From contig NZ_JADCKQ010000009.1 in the NCBI RefSeq assembly GCF_016123485.1, forward strand, positions 62,001 to 126,000: 64,000 nt of DNA. Reading direction: 5' to 3'. The notes beneath the pieces are model-generated. The model searched no databases, was not told where the DNA came from, and worked only from the letters and a program-made list of their open reading frames with translations. Position numbers and translations under genes: made by a program. This DNA comes from Halocynthiibacter styelae (GTDB lineage: Bacteria > Pseudomonadota > Alphaproteobacteria > Rhodobacterales > Rhodobacteraceae). Shown piece after piece: positions 44,280 through 52,271 of the stretch. The first letter of the stretch is position 1. Each line of letters opens with the position of its first letter.

Positions 44280-45851
44280 TCAGTTCACTGAAACCCAACG
44301 CAACATGAAGAAGTTATCCGCACGTTGTGTCAGTTCAATGTTGTCTTTGGCCGCCCAGATCAGGGGCTGTGTGTAAAGCGGGATATACGCGACTTCGTCC
44401 TGCGTAACAGCCACCACTTCGTCGATCATGGCCTGACGTGCTGCGGGATCGATTTCCTGCTGAATAAGCGGCAGCAATTCATCGACACGTGCATTGGAAT
44501 AGTTCCCAAAGTTCCAGGAGCCCAGTTTGCGTTCATCATCCTGGCTGTGCATCAGGAAGCGAATTGGGTGTTCCATGTCAAAGGTGCCCGGGGACCAGCC
44601 CAGCAGATACATGTCAAAGTCATCTTCACGCAGCTGTGGCCAGTAATCGCGTACCGGACCTGTGCTAAGCTCGGCATTCAGGCCGACGGCCGCGAACATA
44701 GACGCTGCCGCACGACACAGGGCTTCGTCGTTGATGTAGCGATCATTCGGGCATTTCAAACCGAATGAGAACCCATCGGGATACCCTGCTTCTGCCAGCA
44801 GTTCTTTTGCGCGGTCCTGATCAAAGGCCGGGCGATCCTGGTTTGCTTCTGAATACCCGGAAATACCTGCTGGAACCAGCTGGCTTGCCGGATCAATCTT
44901 ACCCCGGAACAAGACGCGGTTGATGGACGCAAGATCCAGCGCATGGGCCGCTGCCAGACGCACACGCGGGTCCGTGAACGGGTTCGTGTCCGTGACGTCT
45001 GATGAATACAGCAGTGCTTCATGTTCATGACCAAAACCAAACATGATCACGCGGGTTTCTTCGCCTTCCAGCACTTTGAAACCATCACGGCCTTCAACCT
45101 GGGCGACGTCTTGCAGGGGGATCGGCTGAATGAAGTCGATCTCACCAGACAGAAGGGCCGCAAGGCCGGTGGCGGAATTGCCGATGGGGGTGAAGACGGC
45201 TTCGGTGACGTTGTGATTTACCTCATCCCACCAGTTTGCGTTCGGGGCAAGCGTGGTGCGTACGCCCGGGTCGCGGCTGGCCAGTGTGAACGGGCCTGTG
45301 CCGTTTACGTTCATGGTGGCAAAGTTTTCCGCATCGCGTGCCGGCAGGGCGGCGTCATTGGCCATCGCCCAATCCTTATCTAGGATCATAAAGTTCGCGA
45401 TTGAATCGGGAAACAGCGGGTTGGGTGCTGTGTTGACGAAATCGATTGTGAATTCATCCACAATGCGCACGTCGGAAACAGGCGCAAACCAGGACCGTAC
45501 GTCAGCCGCTTCGTCAGAGGCGCGCTGGTAAGAAAACAGCACATCTTCTGCGGTAAACGCGGACCCATCCTGGAAGGTTACATCTTTGCGCAAATGAAAA
45601 CGCCAGCCGTTTTCACCAGTCAGAGGTTCCCAGGATGTGGCCAGAGATGGTTCAATCGACATGTCCTGCCCACGCCGGACAAGGCCTTCGTAGATGTTGT
45701 TGAGGAAAGACAGCACAGGTGCCGAGTTTACGGCATGCGGATCCATTGTTTGCGGGTCGGCGGTCGACGCCCAGCGAAAAGTTTCAGCTGAAGCGCCCAT
45801 CGCTGACATGATCAACGTGCCTCCGAGGACGGCCGATTGTAATGTTTTCAT
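44280..45851 (-). CDS. Peptide-type ABC transporter substrate-binding protein
   Basis: A 523-residue periplasmic SBP family 5 protein with signal peptide (LGGTLIMSAMGASA) and the typical start RWASTADPQTMDPHAVNSAPVLSFLNNIYEGLVR. Internal marks: WRFHLRKDVTFQDGSAFTAEDVLFSYQRA and the C-terminal EVAYIPLYTQPLIWAAKDNIEL. It is the first and presumably most expressed gene of its operon. Ligands in this family include peptides, glycine-rich compounds, opines, sugars and metal complexes; the sequence does not tell which. Confidence 0.92.
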   Translation of the reverse strand: MKTLQSAVLGGTLIMSAMGASAETFRWASTADPQTMDPHAVNSAPVLSFLNNIYEGLVRRGQDMSIEPSLATSWEPLTGENGWRFHLRKDVTFQDGSAFTAEDVLFSYQRASDEAADVRSWFAPVSDVRIVDEFTIDFVNTAPNPLFPDSIANFMILDKDWAMANDAALPARDAENFATMNVNGTGPFTLASRDPGVRTTLAPNANWWDEVNHNVTEAVFTPIGNSATGLAALLSGEIDFIQPIPLQDVAQVEGRDGFKVLEGEETRVIMFGFGHEHEALLYSSDVTDTNPFTDPRVRLAAAHALDLASINRVLFRGKIDPASQLVPAGISGYSEANQDRPAFDQDRAKELLAEAGYPDGFSFGLKCPNDRYINDEALCRAAASMFAAVGLNAELSTGPVRDYWPQLREDDFDMYLLGWSPGTFDMEHPIRFLMHSQDDERKLGSWNFGNYSNARVDELLPLIQQEIDPAARQAMIDEVVAVTQDEVAYIPLYTQPLIWAAKDNIELTQRADNFFMLRWVSVN

Positions 45852-46002
45852 TTTTCTCTCCGTTGATTTCAGGCAGCAATTTATCTGACTCAGTTAATCA
45901 TCTTCGCCTAATTCCGACAACTCCGGAAAGTTACCCCGATCATGCCTGGCGCATTTGCCAGATCACATAATCGTGAAGATGAACCAAAACCACCCGATCG
46001 GG

Positions 46003-46923
46003 TCAGAGGCCAGGGCGTTCGGCCTGCAGCTTTGGTTTACGCAGCAGAGTTTCCCAGGAATACAGCCCCAGCGCGGTCCAGATCAGGGCGAAAGCGATCA
46101 TATGCCAGAGGGTAAAGACCTCCTGAAAGACAAAAACAGCGATGGCGCCCTGCAGGGTCGGGTTGAGGTATTGCACAAGCCCCACCACAGACAGCGGTGC
46201 GCGGCGCGAAGCATAGGAAAACAGGATCAGCGGCACGGCGGTGACAGCGCCGGAAAGGATCAGCAGGAGCGTATCAAAACTGTTCTGACCGAATATCCCA
46301 AGATTGCGTCCGACAAGCCCCTGCCAGCCCAGCAAATGCACGCCGTACAGCCAGATCATTGCCAGAGGCAGCAACAACGTCACTTCGGCAGCGACAGATA
46401 TGACTGGTCCGGCGTCCAGATGTTTCTTCAGCACGCCGTAAAAGCCGAAGGTTATGGCCAGCGCGAGCGAGACCAGCGGAACAACCTGCAGACCAATGGT
46501 CAGCGTGATCACGGCCATGGCGGCCAGAGCGACGCAGAACCACTGCACCTGAGATAGCTTTTCGCGAAAAATTATCGCCCCCAGCAAGACCGCAACCAGC
46601 GGGAAGATGTAATACCCCAGCGAGCTTTCGACTGCGCGGCCTACCTGGATAGACCAGATGAACAGGCCCCAGTTGGTGGAAATCAGGATCGCCGCCATCA
46701 GAATGACCCAGATCACCCGGGCATTGGTGAAAAGCCGCAGGAATTCCCCCACCCGTTTCTGAAACATCATCAGGCCAATAAACAGCACAAACGACCAGAG
46801 CGTGCGATGGGACAGAACCTCAAGCGGCGGCACATGGGCAAGTGCTTTGTAAAACAGCGGCGACAGGCCCCAGATCACACAGGCCAGCACCATGGCGGCC
46901 ACGCCTTTAACTGTTTCGCTCAT
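46003..46923 (-). CDS. rarD: RarD-type EamA transporter
   Basis: A 306-residue integral membrane protein with ten helices and the RarD signature: KGVAAMVLACVIWGLSPLFYKALAHVPPLEVLSHRTLWSF at the N-terminus and VGLVQYLNPTLQGAIAVFVFQEVF in the eighth to ninth helix. It is a drug/metabolite transporter superfamily member of unproven substrate. The start is ATG 46923 because AAGGA stands 8 bases upstream. It stands alone downstream of a 325-base gap. Confidence 0.9.
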   Translation of the reverse strand: MSETVKGVAAMVLACVIWGLSPLFYKALAHVPPLEVLSHRTLWSFVLFIGLMMFQKRVGEFLRLFTNARVIWVILMAAILISTNWGLFIWSIQVGRAVESSLGYYIFPLVAVLLGAIIFREKLSQVQWFCVALAAMAVITLTIGLQVVPLVSLALAITFGFYGVLKKHLDAGPVISVAAEVTLLLPLAMIWLYGVHLLGWQGLVGRNLGIFGQNSFDTLLLILSGAVTAVPLILFSYASRRAPLSVVGLVQYLNPTLQGAIAVFVFQEVFTLWHMIAFALIWTALGLYSWETLLRKPKLQAERPGL

Positions 46924-47248
46924 GTGATGATCCTTCCCGTCCGCAGGCCAGGGTTTCACAGCACTTGAGGATTGTAAATCCCGTATGCGTACGGTGGGAT
47001 CACCTGAAGTTCACGATCACCGGTCATTCTTTTCCGTGATCATGATCTTCCGGGCTGACATCCCGGATACATATGTCGGATGACAGATCCCTGCGGGGAT
47101 CGGAGACACCGGTTTATCCCTGCGCCCTGACAAGCGCAGTCACAGAGTGCATCCGCAAAGGGCGGCCGCCACTTTAGTATGACGACAAACAGGATCATAC
47201 GGATTTCACCGCGCAGACAAGGATCTGGCGCGGCAAAACCCGTGCGAT
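46924..47248. other. Intergenic region with several short hairpins
   Basis: 325 bases without a supported gene, between the rarD start and the siderophore-interacting protein stop (both minus strand). Short stems are visible: GATCCC-TGCG-GGGATC near 47088-47103, CCGGG-CTGACAT-CCCGG near 47051-47067, and paired GATCAC motifs near 47008-47045. It must contain the rarD promoter. No known RNA family was recognised. Confidence 0.4.
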
Positions 47249-48028
47249 TTAACCCGCGACAGCCAGCGCTTTTTCGGCCTGATTGTCTTTGCTTTTATCA
47301 ACTTTGTGCTGATCCTCGGTGCGCCCTGCCCGCCAGTAGCTGGACAGGTAGAACTGATCCCGCGCAACACCGCGTTCCGTGCGGTAATAGCTGCGCAGAC
47401 GACGCATGCTGTCAAATTCACAAGCCGTCCAGACAAAGACATCGCCATCGCGCCAGGGCAGTTCCATAATGCGATCAACCAGGGCACCTTTGGTGACATC
47501 CGGTGTCGGATTGAGAACCCAGTGCAATTCCATCCCTGCAGGCAGGTTCAGCGCGCGTTTGTCTTCTTCTGACGTGATCTCAATCACCACATAGCCCTGC
47601 GCATCCTCAGGCAGGCGTGCGAAGTTGCACGTAAGCGCCGGGAGTGCCGTCATATCCCCCGCCAGCAGATACCAGTCGCGCCCCGGTGCGGCGAGCTTCA
47701 CAGAACCAGGCCCGGCAACCGGAATTGTATCCCCCGCCTGTGCGGACATGGCCCAATCAGTTGCAATGCCACCACTGTCACCATGCAGGGCGAAATCTAC
47801 AGTCAGGGCTTGCTGACGGGCATCATGGGCCAGGATCGAATAGGTGCGCATCACCGGGCGATCCGGGTTGCTGCGGGGTTCATCCGGGAAGATCAGCTTA
47901 ATGTAGCCGCCCTCATGCCCCTCCGGGAAATCGACAAGCCCCGCCCCGCCAAAAGTAATACGCCGCATGTTGGGCGTCACCTGTGTGACCTCCTGCACGG
48001 TGAGGATGCGGTGATTGGAAGATGCCAT
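47249..48028 (-). CDS. Siderophore-interacting FAD-binding protein (SIP, ViuB-like)
   Basis: A 259-residue flavoprotein: FAD domain with RTYSI (typical RxYTx FAD motif) near 61-65, DFALHGDSGGIATDWAMSAQAGDTIPVAGPG, then NAD(P)H domain with LLAGDMTALPAL and VFVWTACEFDSMRRLRSYYRTERGV near the end. Such proteins release iron by reducing ferric siderophores in the cytoplasm. No signal peptide. Start ATG 48028 has GGGG 7 bases upstream. The gene stands without siderophore transport genes here. The promoter region has AGATACT direct repeats that may be an iron-regulator site. Confidence 0.92.
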   Translation of the reverse strand: MASSNHRILTVQEVTQVTPNMRRITFGGAGLVDFPEGHEGGYIKLIFPDEPRSNPDRPVMRTYSILAHDARQQALTVDFALHGDSGGIATDWAMSAQAGDTIPVAGPGSVKLAAPGRDWYLLAGDMTALPALTCNFARLPEDAQGYVVIEITSEEDKRALNLPAGMELHWVLNPTPDVTKGALVDRIMELPWRDGDVFVWTACEFDSMRRLRSYYRTERGVARDQFYLSSYWRAGRTEDQHKVDKSKDNQAEKALAVAG

Positions 48029-48070
48029 GGTGATACCCCTGTGGAACTGTTCGCGTCAGGGGTAAATATT

Positions 48071-48098
48071 AGTATCTTATTGTTTTAGTCAAGTATCT
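48071..48098 (-). promoter_or_regulatory. Direct-repeat operator candidate upstream of the SIP gene
   Basis: On the minus strand AGATACT occurs twice 21 bases apart (48098-48092 and 48077-48071), two helical turns, inside a very AT-rich stretch. A -35-like TTGACT lies between them, so a bound protein would control the promoter. No exact match to known Fur, RirA or Irr sites was recognised. Confidence 0.35.
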
Positions 48099-48167
48099 GC
48101 TTTAGCAGCCCCCGTCTTTTTGAGCCGGGGAACATCTGCCCCTCACATGCAGCCCGCAGCACGTCAT

Positions 48168-49175
48168 TCAGTTGGATGAATCTGGTGTTGGACCAGTTGG
48201 CGGGATCGTCGTCAGACCAAAGGCCGTAAACAATTTAGTACGCGCAACGCTTGCCTGAATGGATATTTCCCCCCACGGCAAAGCTGTTCCGGAACAGTTC
48301 ACCGGATCAGAGACATCGTCAGCCATCTGCATATACCAAAGATCAGAGCAAACCTGGTCAATGTGATAGATCAGTCCCTTGTGATGTTCATCCTGCAACC
48401 AGCCCCCAGTGAAACCGGCACCTGCGATCTGTCGTGCAAGACGGAGACTTTCGGAAATTGCATAGCGTTCATCCCCATTTGAGTTCACGCTGATCGCATT
48501 CAAAAATTCCCCGCCCACATATCCACGCAGACGGTTGCATTCATGTTCCATCACAGACCGTGAGGTTCCATCAGCATCTGTCACCATCACCCCCCCGGCT
48601 GTACCGCAATGGGCTACCATTGCATGGGCCATGATCACCGACATATCCCGATAGGTTGCCAGATAGCGCATTAACACAGACACCAACCTGTCTGCTTTCA
48701 GCGTCAGGCGTAGCAGATCGGTTCCGCTGAGCCCCCGCAACCTGTTCACATTCACTTTCAGGTTCAGATTGTCGACGACTTGACGACTGAGCCGGAACAG
48801 ACTGCGCTGGGTCGCCAGCGTATGGGTCTCAAAGGCAAATGTGCCATGATCAGTTAACAGAGGACAGGATGCCGCATTTTCCGCACACTCCAGGCCCAAC
48901 AGCTCATGCTGTGCGCTGATAGAGCCATATAAACCATTGATAGCCGTGGCTGAACTCTTGGCTTCCTCACCGGTCTGGCTGGTCGCCGCAAGCAAAGGTG
49001 CCAGAAAAGCCATACTGATAAAATATCGCTCTACACGCTGATTATAGCTGCTAGCCTGTATCAGACGCTGGTCGGCCTGATAGCCGATATTCCCACCGGG
49101 GTGACCAGCTTCCCTGCGAATGAGACTACAGGATGCAAGACTGCAGATGATGAGAATAGTGAGAATATGTCTCAT
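48168..49175 (-). CDS. Orphan lipoprotein, unknown function
   Basis: A 335-residue protein with a lipoprotein signal (MRHILTILIICSLASC, lipid cysteine at 16). The mature protein is helical with ISMAFLAPLLAATSQTG near 60-75 and has paired cysteines (LECAENAASC, VAHCGT...HEC, QVCSDL...VNCSG) that probably form periplasmic disulfides. I do not recognise the family. Start ATG 49175 has GGAG 8 bases upstream; the open frame upstream is not needed. The gene stands between the SIP gene and sodB, with no visible functional link. Confidence 0.7.
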   Translation of the reverse strand: MRHILTILIICSLASCSLIRREAGHPGGNIGYQADQRLIQASSYNQRVERYFISMAFLAPLLAATSQTGEEAKSSATAINGLYGSISAQHELLGLECAENAASCPLLTDHGTFAFETHTLATQRSLFRLSRQVVDNLNLKVNVNRLRGLSGTDLLRLTLKADRLVSVLMRYLATYRDMSVIMAHAMVAHCGTAGGVMVTDADGTSRSVMEHECNRLRGYVGGEFLNAISVNSNGDERYAISESLRLARQIAGAGFTGGWLQDEHHKGLIYHIDQVCSDLWYMQMADDVSDPVNCSGTALPWGEISIQASVARTKLFTAFGLTTIPPTGPTPDSSN

Positions 49176-49247
49176 GAAAAATGCTCCGCTGAGTTTAAAT
49201 ATTATGTCAAAAAGAATCACACACCCCATTATACCCCAATCCAGATA

Positions 49248-49276
49248 CAAAAAAAGGCACCCCGGAAGGTGCCTTT
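49248..49276 (-). terminator. Rho-independent terminator of sodB
   Basis: AAAGGCACC-TTCCGG-GGTGCCTTT forms a 9-bp stem 24 bases after the sodB stop and runs into a T-rich tract on the minus strand (A-run on the plus strand at 49248-49255). Confidence 0.85.
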
Positions 49277-49300
49277 CTAAATTATTGCTTTCGCGGGGAA

Positions 49301-49900
49301 TTACATGCGGGATGCAACGTTTTCCCAGTTGACCAGGTTCTCAAGGAAGTTGGTCAGGTATTTCGGGCGGGCATTGCGGAAGTCGATGTAGTAGGAATGC
49401 TCCCATACGTCACAGCCCAGCAGTGCAGTCTGGCCAAAGCACAGCGGGTTCACGCCGTTTTCAGTCTTGGTCACAGCCAGGGAACCGTCCGCGTTTTTCA
49501 CGAGCCAGCACCAGCCGGAACCGAACTGACCAGCGCCAGCCGCACAGAATGCTTTGTTGAACTCTTCCACGGACCCAAAGCTGTCTTTCAGCGCAGCTTC
49601 CAGTTCAGACGGCATGTTGCGGCCTGACGGGCCCATCATTTCCCAGAACTGGTTGTGGTTCCACAGCTGAGAGATGTTGTTGAAGATGCCGTTTTGCGCC
49701 ACAGCAGATTTGTCGTAGGTGCCGGTGATGATCTCTTCAAGGGATTTGCCGTCCCACTCGGTGCCTGCAATCGCGGCATTGCCGTTGGTCACATAAGCGT
49801 TGTGGTGCAGGTCGTGGTGATACTCAAGCGTCTCTTTGGACATGCCACCATCGGCAAGTGCGTCGTGTGCATAAGGAAGTGCGGGAAGTTCAAAAGCCAT
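49301..49900 (-). CDS. sodB: Superoxide dismutase, Fe/Mn family
   Basis: A 199-residue Fe/Mn superoxide dismutase. Metal ligands: His in YHHDLHHNAYV (N-terminal helix, near 28), His in WNHNQFW (near 81), and Asp/His in CDVWEHSYYIDF (near 164/168). The protein dismutates superoxide to oxygen and hydrogen peroxide. No signal peptide, so it is cytoplasmic. The iron form is more likely from the NISQLWNHNQFW block, but this group contains cambialistic forms. Start has AGGGGG 6 bases upstream; a strong terminator follows. Monocistronic. Confidence 0.96.
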   Translation of the reverse strand: MAFELPALPYAHDALADGGMSKETLEYHHDLHHNAYVTNGNAAIAGTEWDGKSLEEIITGTYDKSAVAQNGIFNNISQLWNHNQFWEMMGPSGRNMPSELEAALKDSFGSVEEFNKAFCAAGAGQFGSGWCWLVKNADGSLAVTKTENGVNPLCFGQTALLGCDVWEHSYYIDFRNARPKYLTNFLENLVNWENVASRM

Positions 49901-50026
49901 TTGGGCCCCCTGTTACGTGCGTTACTGTTGCGTTCTAAATGGTCTGTCCATGGGGTGCAGGTCAAGAGAGAAGTCAGCACAGAGCAGCTTTGCGTTTCTG
50001 CACATCCGCCCGTGACCTGCTTTCGT

Positions 50027-50431
50027 TTATTTCTGCCAGCAGGTGCCGCGCCCGGACAGGTTCCCGCGGAAATCCACCGGATCCGCACGCAGGTGGATAG
50101 CGTTGTCTGCATCAATATTCGCAGTGTAACGCATACGGATGCGGTTGCCGAGATCATCTTCCGCATTCACGGACCAGGAAATCCGGTGACCGTTGCGGGT
50201 CTGACGCGCACGTGCCTGCACCGCACCACCTTCATAATAGTCTGTTATCCCATCATGAACGGATGCGGAGCGCGATGAATTCAGCGTTATATTCACACTG
50301 GGGGCAATCCAGCCATTTCCCGTTGACGCATCAACCTGGCACTGCCAGCCCTGTGCAGCAGCGCCGCTTGCCGCCGCCCCTATGAAAAAACCTGCCATAA
50401 TCGCAGAACGGATATTCCTATTTCTTTTCAT
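50027..50431 (-). CDS. Small secreted protein, third member of a tandem family
   Basis: A 134-residue protein with signal peptide (IMAGFFIGAAASGAAAQ). Mature part of about 105 residues with two cysteines, GWQCQV near the N-terminus and GRGTCWQK at the C-terminus, which would join the ends by a disulfide. It is a distant paralogue of the next two genes: GWIAPSV matches GWVPPV, and DDLGNRIRMRYTANI matches DPSGNRSRMRYSAFI. Start ATG 50431 has GAGG 6 bases upstream. Function unknown; beta-strand-rich character suggests a small beta-barrel or sandwich. Confidence 0.75.
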   Translation of the reverse strand: MKRNRNIRSAIMAGFFIGAAASGAAAQGWQCQVDASTGNGWIAPSVNITLNSSRSASVHDGITDYYEGGAVQARARQTRNGHRISWSVNAEDDLGNRIRMRYTANIDADNAIHLRADPVDFRGNLSGRGTCWQK

Positions 50432-50480
50432 CTTTTGCCTCACTGTTTCTAATCATTTTCCCAGCGCAAAACCGGCGCTG

Positions 50481-50885
50481 TTATTCCTGACGGCACTGCC
50501 CGCTGACACGCGGCATCGCCCGGAAGCCACGGGGCGTGATCTGAACGCTTGCACGCAGCGAAGGACGCTCAATAAAGGCAGAATAGCGCATGCGCGAGCG
50601 GTTGCCCGAAGGATCCTGCGCATCCAGATCCCAGGTCACCGTCAGGCGGCGGGCATTGTTCGTGCGCACCCGTGATGTCATCGGTTCCTCATTGAAATGC
50701 ATGATCAGTGCGTCTGCGACGACAACGTCACCACTTTCAAGCACATCAAAAACCATGACCGGTGGCACCCAGCCGCCTGCCGCACTTTCTTCGAATTCGC
50801 AGGTCAGGCGTTCAGCCTGAACCGCCGAAACCGACACCGTCAGCGCGGCGGCTGCAGCAAGACAGATCTGCTTCATGTTCTTCAT
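50481..50885 (-). CDS. Small secreted protein, second member of a tandem family
   Basis: A 134-residue protein with signal peptide (QICLAAAAALTVSVSAVQA) and mature start ERLTCEF. Shared family marks: GGWVPPVMVFDV, VVADALIMHF, RVRTNNARRLTVTWDLDAQD, GNRSRMRYSAFIERPSLRA, PRGFRAMPRVSGQC. About half of the mature positions match the first member at 50917-51315. Two cysteines at conserved positions near the ends. Start ATG 50885 has AAGGA 8 bases upstream. 49 bases separate it from the third member. Function unknown. Confidence 0.8.
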   Translation of the reverse strand: MKNMKQICLAAAAALTVSVSAVQAERLTCEFEESAAGGWVPPVMVFDVLESGDVVVADALIMHFNEEPMTSRVRTNNARRLTVTWDLDAQDPSGNRSRMRYSAFIERPSLRASVQITPRGFRAMPRVSGQCRQE

Positions 50886-50916
50886 CTTAAAGTTCCTTTT
50901 TATACTTTTTTTTATA

Positions 50917-51315
50917 TCAGTCTTCGCGCTGGCACTGGCCACTGACCCCTGGCAGGGAATTATATCCGCGCGGTGTCATCTGAATACGTGCTTCCAGTGA
51001 CGGGCGTTTGATAAACGCAGAATAGCGCAGACGGGAACGCTGCCCCAGCCGGTCCTGCGTATCGACATCCCAGGTCACTGTCAGGCGGCGGGCACTATTG
51101 GTACGCACATTCGCCTGTGTCGGCCCGTCACCATAGTTCATCAACACGTCATCAGCGACAATCACTGAACCGTCCGCCTCAACGTCAAAAATGACCACTG
51201 GTTTCACCCAGCCTCTTGCACGATTGTCTTCGGGAAAATGGCATACCAGCCGTTCGGCCTGTGCTGCCCCCGCAAAGCTCATCAGTGATGCTGCAACCAA
51301 AAGTAATTTTTTCAT
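50917..51315 (-). CDS. Small secreted protein, first member of a tandem family
   Basis: A 132-residue protein with signal peptide (LLLVAASLMSFAGAAQA) and mature start ERLVCHF. The C-terminus is GVSGQCQRED. Close paralogue of the next gene (WVKPVVIFDVEADGSVIVADDVLM; NVRTNSARRLTVTWDVDTQD; RSRLRYSAFIKRPSLEARIQMTPRG). It is the promoter-proximal gene of the triplet; a promoter-like sequence overlapping a palindrome lies 30-72 bases upstream. Start ATG 51315 has AAGG 9 bases upstream. 31 bases separate it from the second member. Periplasmic or secreted; function unknown. Confidence 0.8.
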   Translation of the reverse strand: MKKLLLVAASLMSFAGAAQAERLVCHFPEDNRARGWVKPVVIFDVEADGSVIVADDVLMNYGDGPTQANVRTNSARRLTVTWDVDTQDRLGQRSRLRYSAFIKRPSLEARIQMTPRGYNSLPGVSGQCQRED

Positions 51316-51344
51316 AAAATCTGCCTTCTCATTCATTTACTCAC

Positions 51345-51387
51345 TATATATGGTAATAATTATGCGATTTTCAAGATAATCGCATAA
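51345..51387 (-). promoter_or_regulatory. Promoter with embedded 10-bp palindrome, small secreted protein triplet
   Basis: On the minus strand TTATGCGATT and AATCGCATAA (51387-51378 and 51369-51360) are perfect inverted arms with an 8-base loop. TTGAAA (51374-51369) lies in the centre and right arm as a -35 candidate, and CATATA/TATATA (51352-51345) is the -10 candidate at 16-18 bases spacing. A protein on the palindrome would cover the -35, suggesting repression. Confidence 0.6.
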
Positions 51388-51474
51388 ATACATCGCATCC
51401 TCAGATGGTGAACTCATCACAGTTTTCCCTGTGAAACAACTGTTTCTGATGCGGTATTTTCCTGCGATACCCTC

Positions 51475-52188
51475 TTAGTTTTCCGCAAGCCAGTTCAGGC
51501 AGGTCGAGGCTTCCAGCCGCGCATCCGCAGCGCCATTTGTGAACTGGTACCGGTAAACGACCGCCGTAATCCCGGAATGAAACCAGCCCTGGATTTCTCT
51601 GCAGATTCCCTGTGTCTCCGGATCATGAATGGTCAGAATGGCCTGCACTGTCGCCTTGGCGTTCTCGTCCATATATCCGCTGTCCCGAAAATGGTAGACG
51701 ACATCATCACCAGCGATTTCAACACGGTTCAGCCAGAATCCCGGCTCCATTTCATGGGGCAGTGTTTTGTTGACCTGGCTCAGATCCAGCTGGATCATAA
51801 AACGTGGCGTTGCGAACTGAGGAAAGAGCTGCGCGAAAACCAGGAAAATGTTCACAACCAGCGTAAAGAAAGCAATGACAATTGCTGCCCATCCCCAAAA
51901 CCCCGGGGTGCGGTTGTTGTAACAACATCTGACGAGCGCCCGGCACATCAACACAGCCCAGATCAGAAAGACAATATTGAGTGTACTTCCGATCATATCA
52001 AGGCGTGCGAATTCATCATCTGTCTGCGCAGACAGATACTCCCGGTTCAGGACTCTGCTCAGGATACGTGACAGCGAACCAGCAGCAAAGATGCCCAGCC
52101 AATAGGTTTTTGCAAGGCTGCTTTCACCATTCAGAAAGCCGATTAAACCACCTCTGGGTTGTGCTGTGTCGGAAATAGAATCTGGCAT
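51475..52188 (-). CDS. Membrane protein of unknown function, three helices plus soluble domain
   Basis: A 237-residue protein. Hydrophobic segments lie at about 27-45, 66-85 and 96-120; the C-terminal 110 residues (from about 128) form a soluble domain, probably periplasmic, with EMEPGFWLNRVEIAGDDVVYHFRD and TQGICREIQGWFHSGITAVVYRYQF, ending in CLNWLAEN. The order of hydrophobic and soluble parts and the two late cysteines (ICREI, TCLNW) suggest a disulfide in the outer domain. I do not recognise the family. Start ATG 52188 has AAGGGA 6 bases upstream. It precedes the small secreted triplet on the same strand, 160 bases away, with its own promoter between. Confidence 0.65.
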   Translation of the reverse strand: MPDSISDTAQPRGGLIGFLNGESSLAKTYWLGIFAAGSLSRILSRVLNREYLSAQTDDEFARLDMIGSTLNIVFLIWAVLMCRALVRCCYNNRTPGFWGWAAIVIAFFTLVVNIFLVFAQLFPQFATPRFMIQLDLSQVNKTLPHEMEPGFWLNRVEIAGDDVVYHFRDSGYMDENAKATVQAILTIHDPETQGICREIQGWFHSGITAVVYRYQFTNGAADARLEASTCLNWLAEN

Positions 52189-52219
52189 AATGTCCCTTTC
52201 AATACGGGAATACAGATAC

Positions 52220-52252
52220 AGAAAAACCCGGGCCGTAACAGCCCGGGTTTTC
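52220..52252 (-). terminator. Rho-independent terminator of the sarcosine oxidase operon
   Basis: AAAACCCGGGC-TGTTACG-GCCCGGGTTTT (minus strand, 52251-52223) is a perfect 11-bp stem-loop with a T-run, 20 bases after the soxG stop. Confidence 0.9.
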
Positions 52253-52271
52253 AGAATTTATGGGGTTTGGA

